This document shows, piece by piece, positions 1 through 10,573 of a stretch of 64,000 nucleotides of DNA. Numbering within the stretch: position 1 is the first letter of the stretch; each line of letters opens with the position of its first letter. The translations under genes and the position numbers were made by a program. The notes below the pieces were generated by a model, which was given only the letters and a program-made list of their open reading frames with translations, had not been told where the DNA came from and made no database searches. This DNA comes from Tachypleus tridentatus (taxonomy: Eukaryota > Arthropoda > Merostomata > Xiphosura > Limulidae). The stretch is taken from NCBI RefSeq assembly GCF_004210375.1, contig NC_134825.1:66827558-66891557 (forward strand). Reading direction: 5' to 3'.

Positions 1-238
1 TTTTCTAGCTAGGTTCTCAGTAACACTCTGGTAACGGTAAACAAATATAACATCACCTGTATTATAATTTCTCTACGTTGCTGTTGACTGAAAACAAGAA
101 TAGTAGTAGGTTTACATGTATTATTAAATTCCTTTTATATAAATTACTAGTAATTTATTTGTGTGCGTGTGTGAAATTCTACCTATAAATCTATACAAAT
201 GTGATACACATCAGATATTTTCTTGATGTCAGGACAAA
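1..238. other. left-edge non-coding DNA
   Basis: AT-rich sequence with no coding potential that I can recognise. Because the first visible transporter exon begins at an acceptor at 1156-1157, this stretch is presumably intron of that gene. Confidence 0.5.
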
Positions 239-408
239 ATGTAAGTTCAAAAATTAGTATAGAGATAGTAGGAAATCTCATAACACGAGCATTGTCGAAA
301 GGTGGACTTTTCTTCATCAGGTGAAATGGGCGAAGAAAGGTCCACCTTTCGACAGTGCTCGTGTTACGAGATTTCTATTATCTCTTATACTAATTTTTGA
401 ACTTACAT
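239..408. repeat. foldback inverted repeat 1
   Basis: Two arms of about 76 bases (239-314 and 333-408) are nearly perfect reverse complements around a short centre. The outer tip reads atgtaagttc on one side and gaacttacat on the other. It looks like a miniature foldback element. Read on the minus strand, the centre contains cctgatgaagaaaag followed by cacctttcgac, a layout also seen in the foldback at 5664-5847. No target duplication is evident. Confidence 0.75.
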
Positions 409-593
409 GTTGAGTATAGAGTTTTGTTTATCTTATCCATAAAATATCTATGTAGATAATTTTAAAGTACACATGTACGAGTTTATGTGTGGAATTCTCA
501 AAAGCTACTACAACTGTTGTGTTTTTAGTCTATTAAATTCATTTTAAATATAAAATAGTAAATATGCACGAATGTTATATACAGCATTCTCTG

Positions 594-777
594 TTTGGGT
601 TAGGCCCAGCACGGTCACGCTCGACTCGCAATCTGAGGGTCTCGTGTCACACCAAATATGCTCGCTCTTTCAGTCGTGAAGGCGTTATAAGTGACGGTCA
701 ATCACACTATTCTTTGGTAAAAGTGTAGCCCCAAAGTTAGCGGTGGGTGGTGATGACTTCTAGTCTTACACTGCTAA
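594..777 (+). repeat. SINE family A, variant-head copy, 3' truncated
   Basis: It begins tttgggttaggcccagcacgg and shows the family A core (gacggtcaatc, then a variant of gttggcggtgggtggtgatgac, then cttacactgcta). The head lacks the usual gtggttaaggcg block and the ggttcgaatcc B box. The same variant head is the second head of the double-headed SINE at 44021-44349. The tail is missing and part of the core (tagctgccttccc) is deleted. Confidence 0.8.
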
Positions 778-1157
778 CAAAAGTTTATTTACCCCTTAGC
801 TTTCGCACTGTTGAAACATCGTTCATCATCTGAGAGCCAGGAGCTAAATAAGCTTTTCTCTGGCTTCATTTAAAACAGATATGCTTAGAAGTAATTAGCT
901 GTACAAACTCATTTTTTACGGTCCCTAGGCCGCGGAAATGTGGAGGGCACTAGGAGAACTTACGCCCTAATTTTAACCCAGTAAAGAATGGGGAATAGAG
1001 ACATATGAATTGAATGGTCAGATCTAAATAAGAAGTCCTCATTCGTCGGTATCCCTAAATTCACATTTGTTTGGCCTCCTTTGATTTTAGCAGATTCTTT
1101 ACTTAGTCGTTATTTATAACTGTTCTTCACTATATTATTATTTCATTCTATCTTCAG

Positions 1158-1311
1158 AAATGTTTAAGTACTTTGGACCTCACGTCGCTAGGTGTCGGGA
1201 GTTGTGTTGGAACAGGCATGTATCTAGTGGTGGGTATGGTTGCTAGAAACGTAGCAGGTCCTGGAATTATTCTTTCATTCATAATCGCTGCTGTAGCCTC
1301 ATTGTTTTCTG
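1158..1311 (+). CDS. SLC7A14: SLC7A14-like exon a (first visible)
   Basis: The acceptor tcttcag ends at 1157. Translation starts KCLSTLDLTSLGVGSCVGTG, the first-helix signature of CAT-type transporters with its glycine-rich substrate-binding turn, and runs through VAGPGIILSFIIAAVASLFS. The donor is g|gtatgt at 1312, phase 1. Visible residues 1-51. No initiator methionine is present because the preceding exon is outside the window. Starting at an internal TTG or ATG would be wrong: the family's CLSTLD motif continues directly to the acceptor. Confidence 0.92.
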
Positions 1312-1609
1312 GTATGTATTGCCATTTCTTAACATATTATTGTGTAATATTTAAAATATTGATTAAGTAAAAATTTATACATTGAATTTTATATTTTAAA
1401 TTACATAATTTATATTAAATTAGCATGTAATTTTAGTAAGTATTGGAAAAAATATTTAAAATTGGAATTACGTGAGAAAGTTATTAAGAATATCATTTTA
1501 AGATTTAAAACAACAGCGAAAAGACGATTTATATATTTTTTTCCATGTACGTTTTACGGACAGTTATAAATAATATTATTATTAATGTATGACGAGCGGG
1601 TGTTATGCA

Positions 1610-1725
1610 GAACTCGGTTTTTGTTTGTCTTACAGCAAACTCACATGGGGCTATCGGCTGTGTCCACCGCCGAGAATCGAAGCCCTGGTTTGGAGCGTTG
1701 TAAGTCCGTAAACTAACAACCGTTC
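1610..1725 (-). repeat. degenerate SINE family B copy
   Basis: Read on the minus strand it has the B-type head (gtttacggacttacaacgctcc), an eroded B box and then the tail-side words cacagccgatagcccc. The copy is diverged and its ends are approximate. Confidence 0.5.
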
Positions 1726-2296
1726 CATCTGGAGACTACCGAATTTGAACGAGAACTTTGGCTACTAAATTACGTCTTTGACCAATTTTGGTATTAGGCA
1801 ATGAAGTAAAAAGAAACTGTCAGTGTAGTCAATCAATAGCACAAGCTTGCTTTTCGTTCGTTGTTAAATAGGCTTGACAGAAATTTATATTAAATATGTT
1901 TTCAAAACACACACATATATTTATATATATAGATAGATTTAGTATTTTTCTATTCAAGTATTCATTATTACAAATTTCTTTACATTTTTGCTATAAAATG
2001 ATTAAACTTTATTCCAAGTAGATTTTCAACAGATTTCACTTTAGTCATTTGGCTAAATATATTATCACCAATACGAAATAAGAAAATAGCACAATTTTTC
2101 TCATAAACTCCCCTATAAATGCAGTAAATGTAGTAATTGAGCTATAACCTCTAAATTTGTAGACTGGGATAAACTTTAGTTGCGTTGTTCTAAATGCAAA
2201 GCTAGACAGTGTGCTATCTGTTCTCTTCTCAACACGGATATCGAAACTAGTTCTGCAAAAACTGCTGAACGTAGCGTAGCGTTTTAGCTTTATATC

Positions 2297-2425
2297 TGCT
2301 TCCCCAGTGGCACAGCGGCATACCTGCAAATTCGTACCGATAGAAACTGGGTTTCGATACTCGTGGCGGGCAAAGCACAAATAGTCCACTGTGTAACTTT
2401 GTGTTTAATTCTAAATAAACAAACA
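2297..2425 (+). repeat. SINE family B copy with intact target duplication
   Basis: Head cccagtggcacagcggcata, B box gggtttcgatactcg, then gcaaagcacaaatagtcc and tail gtgtaactttgtgtttaatt ending in aaacaaacaa. An 11-bp duplication agctttatatc at 2286-2296 and 2426-2436 flanks it perfectly, so this was an independent retroposition. It serves as the reference copy for family B in this window. Confidence 0.88.
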
Positions 2426-4886
2426 AGCTTTATATCCATAACCGCTTTCATTTGCTAATGAGTTTCTTCAATCTGAAAAGAACCTTATTGTGAGCCATGT
2501 ACTGAACTGGTACTGACTCACGACTTATTTAGGTTTGTGTGAGTTACCGATTTCAGAAATGAACCCTGGCGAGCTCCATGTTAGACTAATTATATGAAAA
2601 CGATAATACAAGAAGCATTAACATTTGGTACATTTTAGAAGGTATTGATCACTAAAAAAATCAAAATATCTCTTAAAGAAGTAGGTAAAAACAACAATGT
2701 ATACATAAAATTAGTTATACAGACATAGAGCTTGTGAAGTGCTGCATGATTAAACCTGAGGTCGTAAATTAATTTCAGAACACAGATGCTGTTGTATCCA
2801 GGAATCGTACACAGAAAAACTATGACGACGTATTCGCTGTGTACTCTCTCATTATCTGATATAGACTTAAGGCGCTACTTGTCATATTAACCTTTACTAC
2901 GACAGTTTTTTTCAAATTCAAGAACATATTGGCCAATAAAAAAAAACTTTAACTAAACATTTTATATAATTGTTTTCAGTATAAAGCTGTCAAACTGGCT
3001 ACCTGCGTTGTGCTTACCTCAGGGATTAAACCATGAATTTTAGCATTATAAGTTCTCGAGTTTGTCTCTGAGCCAAAAGAAAAATAAAGTTTATTGAGAT
3101 GGATACAAGAGGCAGCAATTAAAACTAAGAAGTAATGGAAATATTTTAAACGATTTATTCCTCGAGGAAAAAAAACTTCTTTATTCCACTAATTAATTGT
3201 AACTAACGATCATAAATCGTGAAATAATAGCCTGTTATTCAAATAATTTGTTACGGTCATACATTTCGTGCTTTCGTTGTAACATAATAAATAACTATGT
3301 TGTATGCATTGTGCGATAAAATGATGACTTATTTACCAGACAAAATATGTGTGAAATATTATCATATAATATAATACGACCGTTTATTGCTTTCTATGAA
3401 TGAGACATATTCCAAACTGGCACAGTTACGAAACAAGTGATAGTATAACTAAACTACTGCTTACTTACATTATATATATATATGTGTGTAATCGTTAATA
3501 AATTAATTTTCTTTCTAATTTTCTGTGTATTTTTAAAGATCAATATATATACAGTAATTAAAAATAGTGCTTAATACATTAACTTTAAACACTCGACATT
3601 ACTTTAATTTTTATCCAATGTCTTATCAATATTACAAAAACACAGATCTATCTTTAATTCATTTCTTACTTGAGTGTTATTCAACTGCTTGCTGGGTTTC
3701 TATAACATTTATCTTAAAATTGCGCTACAATAATATCTATGTGCAACATGTTTCTTCGTTAACACTGTGTAGAATATCTGCATTTCTCATTTCTAAGTGT
3801 GTTTAGGGGTGTTACTTTCACAGTCTTCTTAAAATTCTGATTTTCAGCAACTTCCATGTTTTCACGTGTAATTTTCAGTTTGCTTTTATTTCTATATCGT
3901 ACAACTTTTATAAGATTTGTATGTTCTCTAATAGATACAATAATTAATTGAACAACAGCTGCTAAAACACGTTCCACAAGTGTGAACGTGACAGAACCCA
4001 TTCTTCTTTCGTTTCAGTTCTTTTGATGCTACAAATGTTTGGACATTAAAGATCAAAGTTTGATTATTCTCTTCGAGAAGCTCCGTTTTAATGTTGAATT
4101 GGTTGTTATGTTTTAGACGTCTTTTGTTTTTACGTTTTTTGATGAAAATAACACGGACATAATCACGCTATTCCATTTTAACCGATATAAATTTCAACAG
4201 CACAAAATAAACTTTTTTACTGTAAACTTATTATCTTACTGTGCCTACTGTAGTGTTAGTTTCACTACATTTATGAAAAAAATTGTAATTTCGCTGGACA
4301 TACAGATATACGCACCAACTCAAACATGTAAGTTTACTGACTTGAAATGAAAACAGTTGACGTCCATTCTACAAAGTTTCATCATGAACACTCTAGCTGA
4401 ACAATCTATCAAAGAAAACAGTTGATTACAAACACATATCAGCAACTTCCTGACCTCGATTTTATCTGAAATTCGTTCGATAAATACGAAAATAAAATAA
4501 TATCGTGTTCATTCTTTTTTCTGTTTAAGTGTAACTGGAGATGTACTTGGTATAGTGCTTACCTCTGCACTGCAGCGCTTGTATTCAAATTACAACATAA
4601 AAAAAAAAAATGTCCGGATGTCCATCGTTATCAACTGACACGGGCTATTTTGTCAGGATAATGAGAAATAATATTCTGCATACGACCAAGAAGGTTTATA
4701 GACCAATAACAGTATGAAAAATCGGTCGCCTTGTCAACATATAAGGATGTTTTGGATCTCTCTGTGAACTCGACCTTCCAAAAACCAATCACTTCTAAGT
4801 TCAGTCATAGCTGAAATGTATACAATCTTTCGTCCGGATTTATTCAGCAATTATCAAGAAATCCTGCTGACAAATACACAAACAGT

Positions 4887-5153
4887 TTGGTTTGGTTTGT
4901 TTTGAATTTCGCGCAAAGCTACACAAGGGCTATCTACGCTAATCGTCACTAATTTAGCAGCGTAATACTAAAGGGAAGGCAACTAGTTATCACCACTCAC
5001 CGCCGGCTCTTGGGCTACTCTTTTACCAACGAATAGTGGAATTGACTGTCATATTATAACGCCCCCACGGCTAAAATGGCGAGCAAAGGGATTCGAACTC
5101 GCGACCCTCAGATTACGAGTCGAGTACCTTAACCACCTGGCCATGCCGGGCTC
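4887..5153 (-). repeat. SINE family A copy
   Basis: Full-length in reverse: tail (gaatttcgcgcaaagctac), core (cctaattt-type block, caccactcaccgcc), then tRNA-like head ending cctggccatgccgggc. Imperfect acacaaacag/acacagtgtg flanks may be a decayed target duplication. Confidence 0.88.
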
Positions 5154-5663
5154 TACACAGTGTGAAAACAAAACCTCTGTCCACCGTTGGTAATAATATG
5201 TACGTATAAATATGATCGAGTAAATCAGAGACCACAGAATGTATCTCAGTTTCTGTCTTAAATTTTGTCTTGTTGAATTTGATGATGATAACAAAAATAG
5301 CAATTGGTATTTATATACGCTGTCAATGCTTTTGAATTTTTCACAATACACAACAATAATAAACAGTCAATCTGAAGTGTGAAGAATAGTTAAGTTAGAA
5401 AATAAAGCTTAAACACGTAATCTAATATTTTAATTTTTTTAACTTGATAGAATTAGACAGCAAATAAGTAAAACTTTTGGCGTGACACATGAGCCTGGTA
5501 TCATTTGATATTGTCGAATATGTTTCGGGTAAGTAAATAAGGGAAGCTACTTAAGGCTAACGTTCTGTATTTAACAATGGACTATTATATATAGAGATCG
5601 TTTTTATGAAGCAAACACCCTTAGTCTTTCGTTATGACGTGAAACCCATTTGAAGTAAAAATA

Positions 5664-5847
5664 TATTCTCCAGGCGGCTGGTATGGGTATTAAAACTTAT
5701 TAAAATAAAGTAAGAACAACGTTTCGATTTTCTTAGGTCATCTTCAGGTTAATGAAAAACAGCCTGAAAATTACTTAAGAAGTCGAAACGTTGTTTTCTA
5801 CCTTATTTTAATAAGTTTTAATACCCATACCAGCCGTCTGGAGAATA
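5664..5847. repeat. foldback inverted repeat 2
   Basis: Arms 5664-5750 and 5761-5847 are near-complementary from tattctccaggcggctgg at the left tip to gtctggagaata at the right. The minus-strand left arm contains cctgaagatgacctaagaaa followed by tcgaaacgttg. Centre spacing is under 15 bases. This is a second palindromic element with a centre organised like the repeat at 239-408 but no overall sequence identity to it. Confidence 0.78.
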
Positions 5848-6216
5848 CACTCTTATTCTTTATTGTCAACCGTAAAATAAAGTCAGCCTAAAGTATTGTT
5901 AGGTTTCGGTTTCAATATCAGGACTCAAAATGGCATGAAGTATTACAGTAGGCTACTCTTGCTGAAAATGAGTCTTGGTCCGCAAATCACGGATTTCCAA
6001 CAAAAAGTGTGGAGAAATGATGTTTTATTACGTGATGTATGTCTTACATGACATCGATGAAGCCTTGCAATATCAAAGTTCATCAAAATGTGTCAAAGGT
6101 AACATCAAACATCTTTTGTATCATCAAGGTACATTAAGATAACTTGTTACAATGTCAAAAGGCTGAATCAAAGTACAGATGAAATGCCATTCTTGCACGT
6201 TTTCAATGGAAACCTG

Positions 6217-6495
6217 GCGGGCCCGGCATGGCCAAGCGTGTTAAGGCGTTCGACTCGTAATCCGAGGGTCGCGGGTTGGAATCCCGGTCGCACTAAACAT
6301 GCTCGCCCTTTCAGCCGTGGGGGCGTTATAATGTGACGGTTAATCCCACTATTCATTGGCAGAAGAGTAGCCCAAGAGTTGGCGGTGGGTGGTGATGACT
6401 AGCTGCCTTCCCTCTAGTTTTACACTGCTAAATTAGGGACGGCTAGCACAGATAGCCCTCGAGTAGCTTTGCGCGAAATTCAAAAAACAAAAAAC
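6217..6495 (+). repeat. SINE family A copy, near full length
   Basis: Head gcccggcatggccaagcgtg, A-box-like ggttaaggcg equivalent, B-box-like gggttggaatcccgg, core ggcggtgggtggtgatgac, tail ctttgcgcgaaattc and an A/C-rich end. Short aaacctg flanks at 6210-6216 and 6496-6502 may be its target duplication. Confidence 0.9.
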
Positions 6496-7444
6496 AAACC
6501 TGTAATGGGTATGCTAATGTCCTTGTGCCAGTACATAAAGTAATATTCCTGTAATAAATCATCGTGCATTGTAGCCAAAAATGATTAAGTAATTCATCAG
6601 AACTTCAAAGTGTTTTAATCATCATGTGTCTAGTTTATTATAACAAGCTTATAATTGTTAAAACTAGTGGAAAATCAACTTAGGTTTGCATAAAATTATA
6701 TATAATATAATTTCAATGCATTTGACTACACTGAACAGTGAAAAAATGTAGGCTAAAAACAAAATACTTTAAGTCAATGAATTCTATATTATCAATACAA
6801 ATTAAGAACAAAGTTGTTAGCCAATAATAATATCTTAAATAACTATTTTCGTAAGAGAGATTTTCAGCGAAAGTCACGAAATAACAGAAATCCCTAATTT
6901 CTGGTTTTTACCAACATGACTTTCTTTAATAAGAGAGGGGCTGTTGAATGTATTCAATCATTCCCCCTTTAAAAGACTGAAAGATAAATCTACCTTCTTG
7001 GTTAAAAAATAATCAGATTTACAGTGTCAATAAAAGTAGAAGAACCGGTTTCGAACAACAATGTTGTTTTTGTTTTTTCACACACAATTTTAATTCTTTT
7101 AAACACTAAATAATACGTTAATTCTGTTAATTTCAGCTCCAAATTGCATAATTTGTATGATTTTTTACCTACGCTAAAATAATAAAATTCTTCTGTGAAA
7201 ATAATTTTTTTTCAAGTTTCAGTTTTTTTTAGGGAAACTTTCGTACTGTAACTATCATTAAATCTGGTTTATTCCTTCTAAATATATTTTGTTTTATAGT
7301 CTTTATCTTTTAACACACAGTCCGTGAGCCAATCAGATCGAATTTGAAGGACAGGATATTTATTACATGTTTTTCTGTATAATATGTTAATAATATTTAA
7401 ACTATTAAATGTAAACTATAATGCTTTGCGTTTTCCGTCTTTAG

Positions 7445-7675
7445 GTGTTTGCTATGCAGAATTTGGAGTCCGAGTTCCACATACAACAGGCTCGGCTTAC
7501 ATGTATAGCTACGTCACCGTTGGAGAGTTTATTGCATTTGTTATTGGCTGGAACATGATATTAGAATATTTGATTGGCACAGCTGCAGTTTCTTGTGCTT
7601 TAAGCGCCTGTATAGATGCACTATGCAGTGGTGCAATCAGTAAAATCATGAAAACAAATATTGGAACAATGTTAG
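7445..7675 (+). CDS. SLC7A14: SLC7A14-like exon b
   Basis: Follows acceptor tttag; the leading gt completes a glycine codon with the last base of exon a. Encodes [20 protein letters not shown], the family block around the second and third helices, then [20 protein letters not shown], which contains the conserved third-helix glutamate region of CATs, and ends IGTMLG. Donor g|gtaag, phase 1. Visible residues 52-128. Confidence 0.93.
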
Positions 7676-8353
7676 GTAAGAGTCATTTTATAGTTATATA
7701 AATCGATACATTAACCCTAAATAACTATAAAAAAAACTGTATGTTAAGTTTCCTAACATATAATTTGTTCAAGTTTCAGTTTTTCTTATCGAAATCACTA
7801 CAAATTCGAGAGATAGGTTTGGTTTGTTTATATATAAAAAAGACAGTTTTACTATTTCCTGCATTTCTTACATTATAAATACATTTCTTTATTATCAAAC
7901 TTTATAATACAAAAAATCGGCTATTTCAATACAAATATTTTGTTTTTGTTTTTCTAAGTTTTCTTTTTCTTTGAAAAATAAGGCTTAGAATAATCATTTG
8001 TCTTTCTTAGAATAATCATTTATCTTTCTTGTTGAATGAAGGTAAATTACCTTCCTAGTCTTGTTTTCTAATACCTTATAACGTTTTATAACAATTTTTA
8101 AACTAATGCGAGCCCTCTTTATTTGTTTATTTTTGTTCCTTATACTACGACATAGCAGTCACAACTTTTATTCAATACCACTTAATTATATACATATATA
8201 TATATATTTTACTTTAGATTGCCGTTGTTACATTTTAAGAAGTAATAAGATACTGACTTACTTTGTTATGTATATTGTTTTACCACAGACTGCTGTCATT
8301 ATATTTGAAAAAATAATAATATACTGACTTATCCTAATTTGTTGCATGAACAG
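7676..8353 (+). other. intron 2
   Basis: A 678-base intron, gtaag to acag. AT-rich, with a short TA run near 8195. Nothing else is recognised. Confidence 0.85.
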
Positions 8354-8562
8354 GACACACACCTGACGTCCTTGCTGCATCTATCACAATACTGATGACA
8401 GCGCTCATGGTGGCTGGTGTTAAAAAATCTCTCCTATTTAACAACGTCTTAAACACCTTAAATTTTGCTGTTTGGGTTTTCGTGATGGGAGCCGGATTAT
8501 TTTACGTTGATACCTCTAACTGGACAGAACATGGCGGGTTCATGCCTTATGGCTGGTCAGGG
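8354..8562 (+). CDS. SLC7A14: SLC7A14-like exon c
   Basis: Begins after acceptor aacag in phase 1. Encodes a short lumenal or extracellular loop, then helix segments with VAGVKKSLLFNNVLNTLNFA and WVFVMGAGLFYV, then the GGFMPYGWSG loop that is conserved in the SLC7A4/14 branch. Donor ggg|gtatgt at 8563, phase 0. Visible residues 129-198. Confidence 0.92.
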
Positions 8563-8745
8563 GTATGTTGGTAATTTCATTTCGTTTATCGAACTTTGTA
8601 TTGGCAAAATATAACTTCTTTCCACATTTCAATGTGTTTTTAAACCTAACTATGCTTTTTATTAACTTTGAATACGAGAAATGCTAAGACTAATAACAAT
8701 TCAGCAACAGTTAAAATGTTTACTTTTTTATTTAAACGATACAGC

Positions 8746-8852
8746 CCCTCAGTGGTATAGCGGTATGTCTGCAGACCCCCAGTGCTACAACCCGGGTGGT
8801 AGGTAGAGTACAGGTAACCAATTGTGTAGCTTTGTGTTACTTCAACTAAATT
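8746..8852 (+). repeat. SINE family B copy
   Basis: Head cccctcagtggtatagcggt, then gtctgcagacccccagtgctac, degenerate B box and tail aattgtgtagctttgtgtta. No clear target duplication. Confidence 0.7.
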
Positions 8853-9151
8853 TTCAAATGCTTTAACTGTTATTGTAATTATATTTTGTAGCACAATCTC
8901 ATCATAACTTGATTATCTAATCCACGAGATGAGATCCTACAAAAATATCACAAACAACATTCTCTTTTAAATATATTAAGTTTACCAATAACTTGTCACT
9001 AGTTTCTTTGTTTTTCATGTTTTTATCCTATTCCATTAGAAATTAATTCTGAACAAATTAGAATGATTTCTATGAGTATTCATTCCACAAAACATGTAAC
9101 CTCTCTCTTCTTGTTTTTATGTTTATAAACCCCCAAATTACCAACTTGTTT

Positions 9152-9427
9152 GGTGTATTCTGTTTTGAATTTTGCGCAAAGCTACATGAGGGCTATCTCC
9201 GCTAGCCGTCCCTAATTTTGCAGTGTAAGACTAGAAGGAAGGTAGCTAGTTATCACCACCTACCGCCAACTTTTGGGCTACTCTTTTACCAACGAATAGT
9301 GGGAATGATCGTCACATTATAACGTCCCCACAGCTGAAAGGGCGAGCATGTTTCGTGTGATGGGGATTCGAACCCGCGACCCTCAGATTACGAGTCGAAT
9401 ACCTTAACAAACTGGCCATACCGAGTC
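9152..9427 (-). repeat. SINE family A copy with perfect target duplication
   Basis: Full-length reverse copy flanked by ccaacttgttt at 9141-9151 and 9428-9438, an exact 11-bp duplication. Core, B box (gattcgaacccgcgac in reverse) and head are all present. Confidence 0.92.
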
Positions 9428-9579
9428 CCAACTTGTTTACAAACCATTCACTATTGTTGCTCCAGGTTGAGTAATTTTGTACTGTTCTTTATTGTGTTAC
9501 ACCTCTCAATGTAAATCAGTAAACAAGAGCAGAAGTAATTAGTAGAATTAACTGTAATATTATTGACTTGTTCGTTTAT

Positions 9580-9685
9580 TGTTAAGCTCGAGATACACAA
9601 TGGCCTATCTGTGCTGTGCCCATCACGAGTATCGAAACTCGGTTTTTAATGGTATAACCCTCCAGACTTAAAGCTAAGCTACTAG
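9580..9685 (-). repeat. degenerate SINE family B copy
   Basis: Reverse orientation: acaatggcctatctgtgctg, cgagtatcgaaactcggttt, then head-side bases. The tail is eroded and the ends are approximate. Confidence 0.6.
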
Positions 9686-9966
9686 ATTGCAATACTGGTG
9701 TTAATTTTCTTCAATTTGTTCTTTGTTTGTGACAAGTATAATGTGTTTATAACCGACAAAGTCGAGAGCCTACGCTCAAGTTTAAGTAGCATAAATAGTC
9801 TAGAAAAATGTATTGAAATGTATCACTGGATCCGTATTACTCTGAGGTTAAATACTAAACTGTAAATGTGAGTTTATTAAATAATCTTAACGTATTTATA
9901 TCTCAGAACACTGGACAAAAACGACGTGAGCCTGCTCTAGTACATTTAGTGAACCACAAAAATAAC

Positions 9967-10250
9967 TTGTTTGTTTTGGAATTTCGCACAAAGCAACTCG
10001 AGGGCTATCTGTGCTAGCCGTCCCTAATTTAGCAGTGTAAGACTAGAGGGAAGGCAGACTAGTCATCACCACCCACCGCCAACTGCCAACTCTTGGGCTA
10101 CTCTTTTACCAACGAATAGTGGGATTGACCGTTACATTATAACGCCCCCATGACTGGGAGGGCGAGCATGTTTGGCGCGACTCGGGCGCGAACCCGCGAC
10201 CCTCAGATTATGAAGCGCACGCCTTAACGCGCTAGGCCATACCAGACCCG
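9967..10250 (-). repeat. SINE family A copy with perfect target duplication
   Basis: Flanked by acaaaaataac at 9956-9966 and 10251-10261. The head carries gcgcacgccttaacgcgcta, the same subtype as the SINE inside the hAT at 36443. A short internal duplication (cgccaactgccaactcttgg) is private to this copy. Confidence 0.92.
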
Positions 10251-10414
10251 ACAAAAATAACAGTATGGAAAATTTTCTTAGTAATTTGCTTGCACGTTTA
10301 TAATCAAACATGGGATGCTTTCAAAAATAATCGTATTTTATATTAATTATGTATTTCCATGTCGCAAAGTCCACTTTTAATTATATGTGCGTTTAATTGA
10401 TGTCATAATCACAG

Positions 10415-10573
10415 GTACTTGCTGGAGCAGCCACGTGTTTTTATGCGTTCATTGGATTCGATATCATAGCTACTACTGGAGAAGAAGCCAAAAACCCTAA
10501 GAAGTCTCTTCCACATGCCATTATTGTCAGTTTATTGATCATTCTAACGGCTTACATCACTTCCAGTGCCATC
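10415..10573 (+). CDS. SLC7A14: SLC7A14-like exon d
   Basis: Acceptor cacag, phase 0 at both ends. Encodes [20 protein letters not shown] followed by [16 protein letters not shown], the most diagnostic CAT motif of the protein, and a helix ending ITSSAI. Donor atc|gtatgt at 10574. Visible residues 199-251. Confidence 0.95.

Larger units (their letters stand above)
1312..7444 (+). other. intron 1 of the transporter gene
   Basis: About 6.1 kb between donor gtatgt and acceptor tttag. It contains SINE fragments near 1610 and 2297, SINE A copies near 4887 and 6217, and a foldback at 5664. The stretches 2440-4880 and 6500-7440 are AT-rich and show nothing I can identify beyond short TA runs (for example 3470-3485). 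Confidence 0.85.
8563..10414 (+). other. intron 3
   Basis: A 1.85-kb intron carrying family B SINEs near 8746 and 9580 and two reverse-oriented family A SINEs at 9152 and 9967. The gaps between them are featureless. Confidence 0.85.

Noticed and set aside
239..408. hammerhead ribozyme in the foldback centre
   Set aside because: CTGATGA and GAAA words are present, but a stem II between them and a correct cleavage site are not evident.
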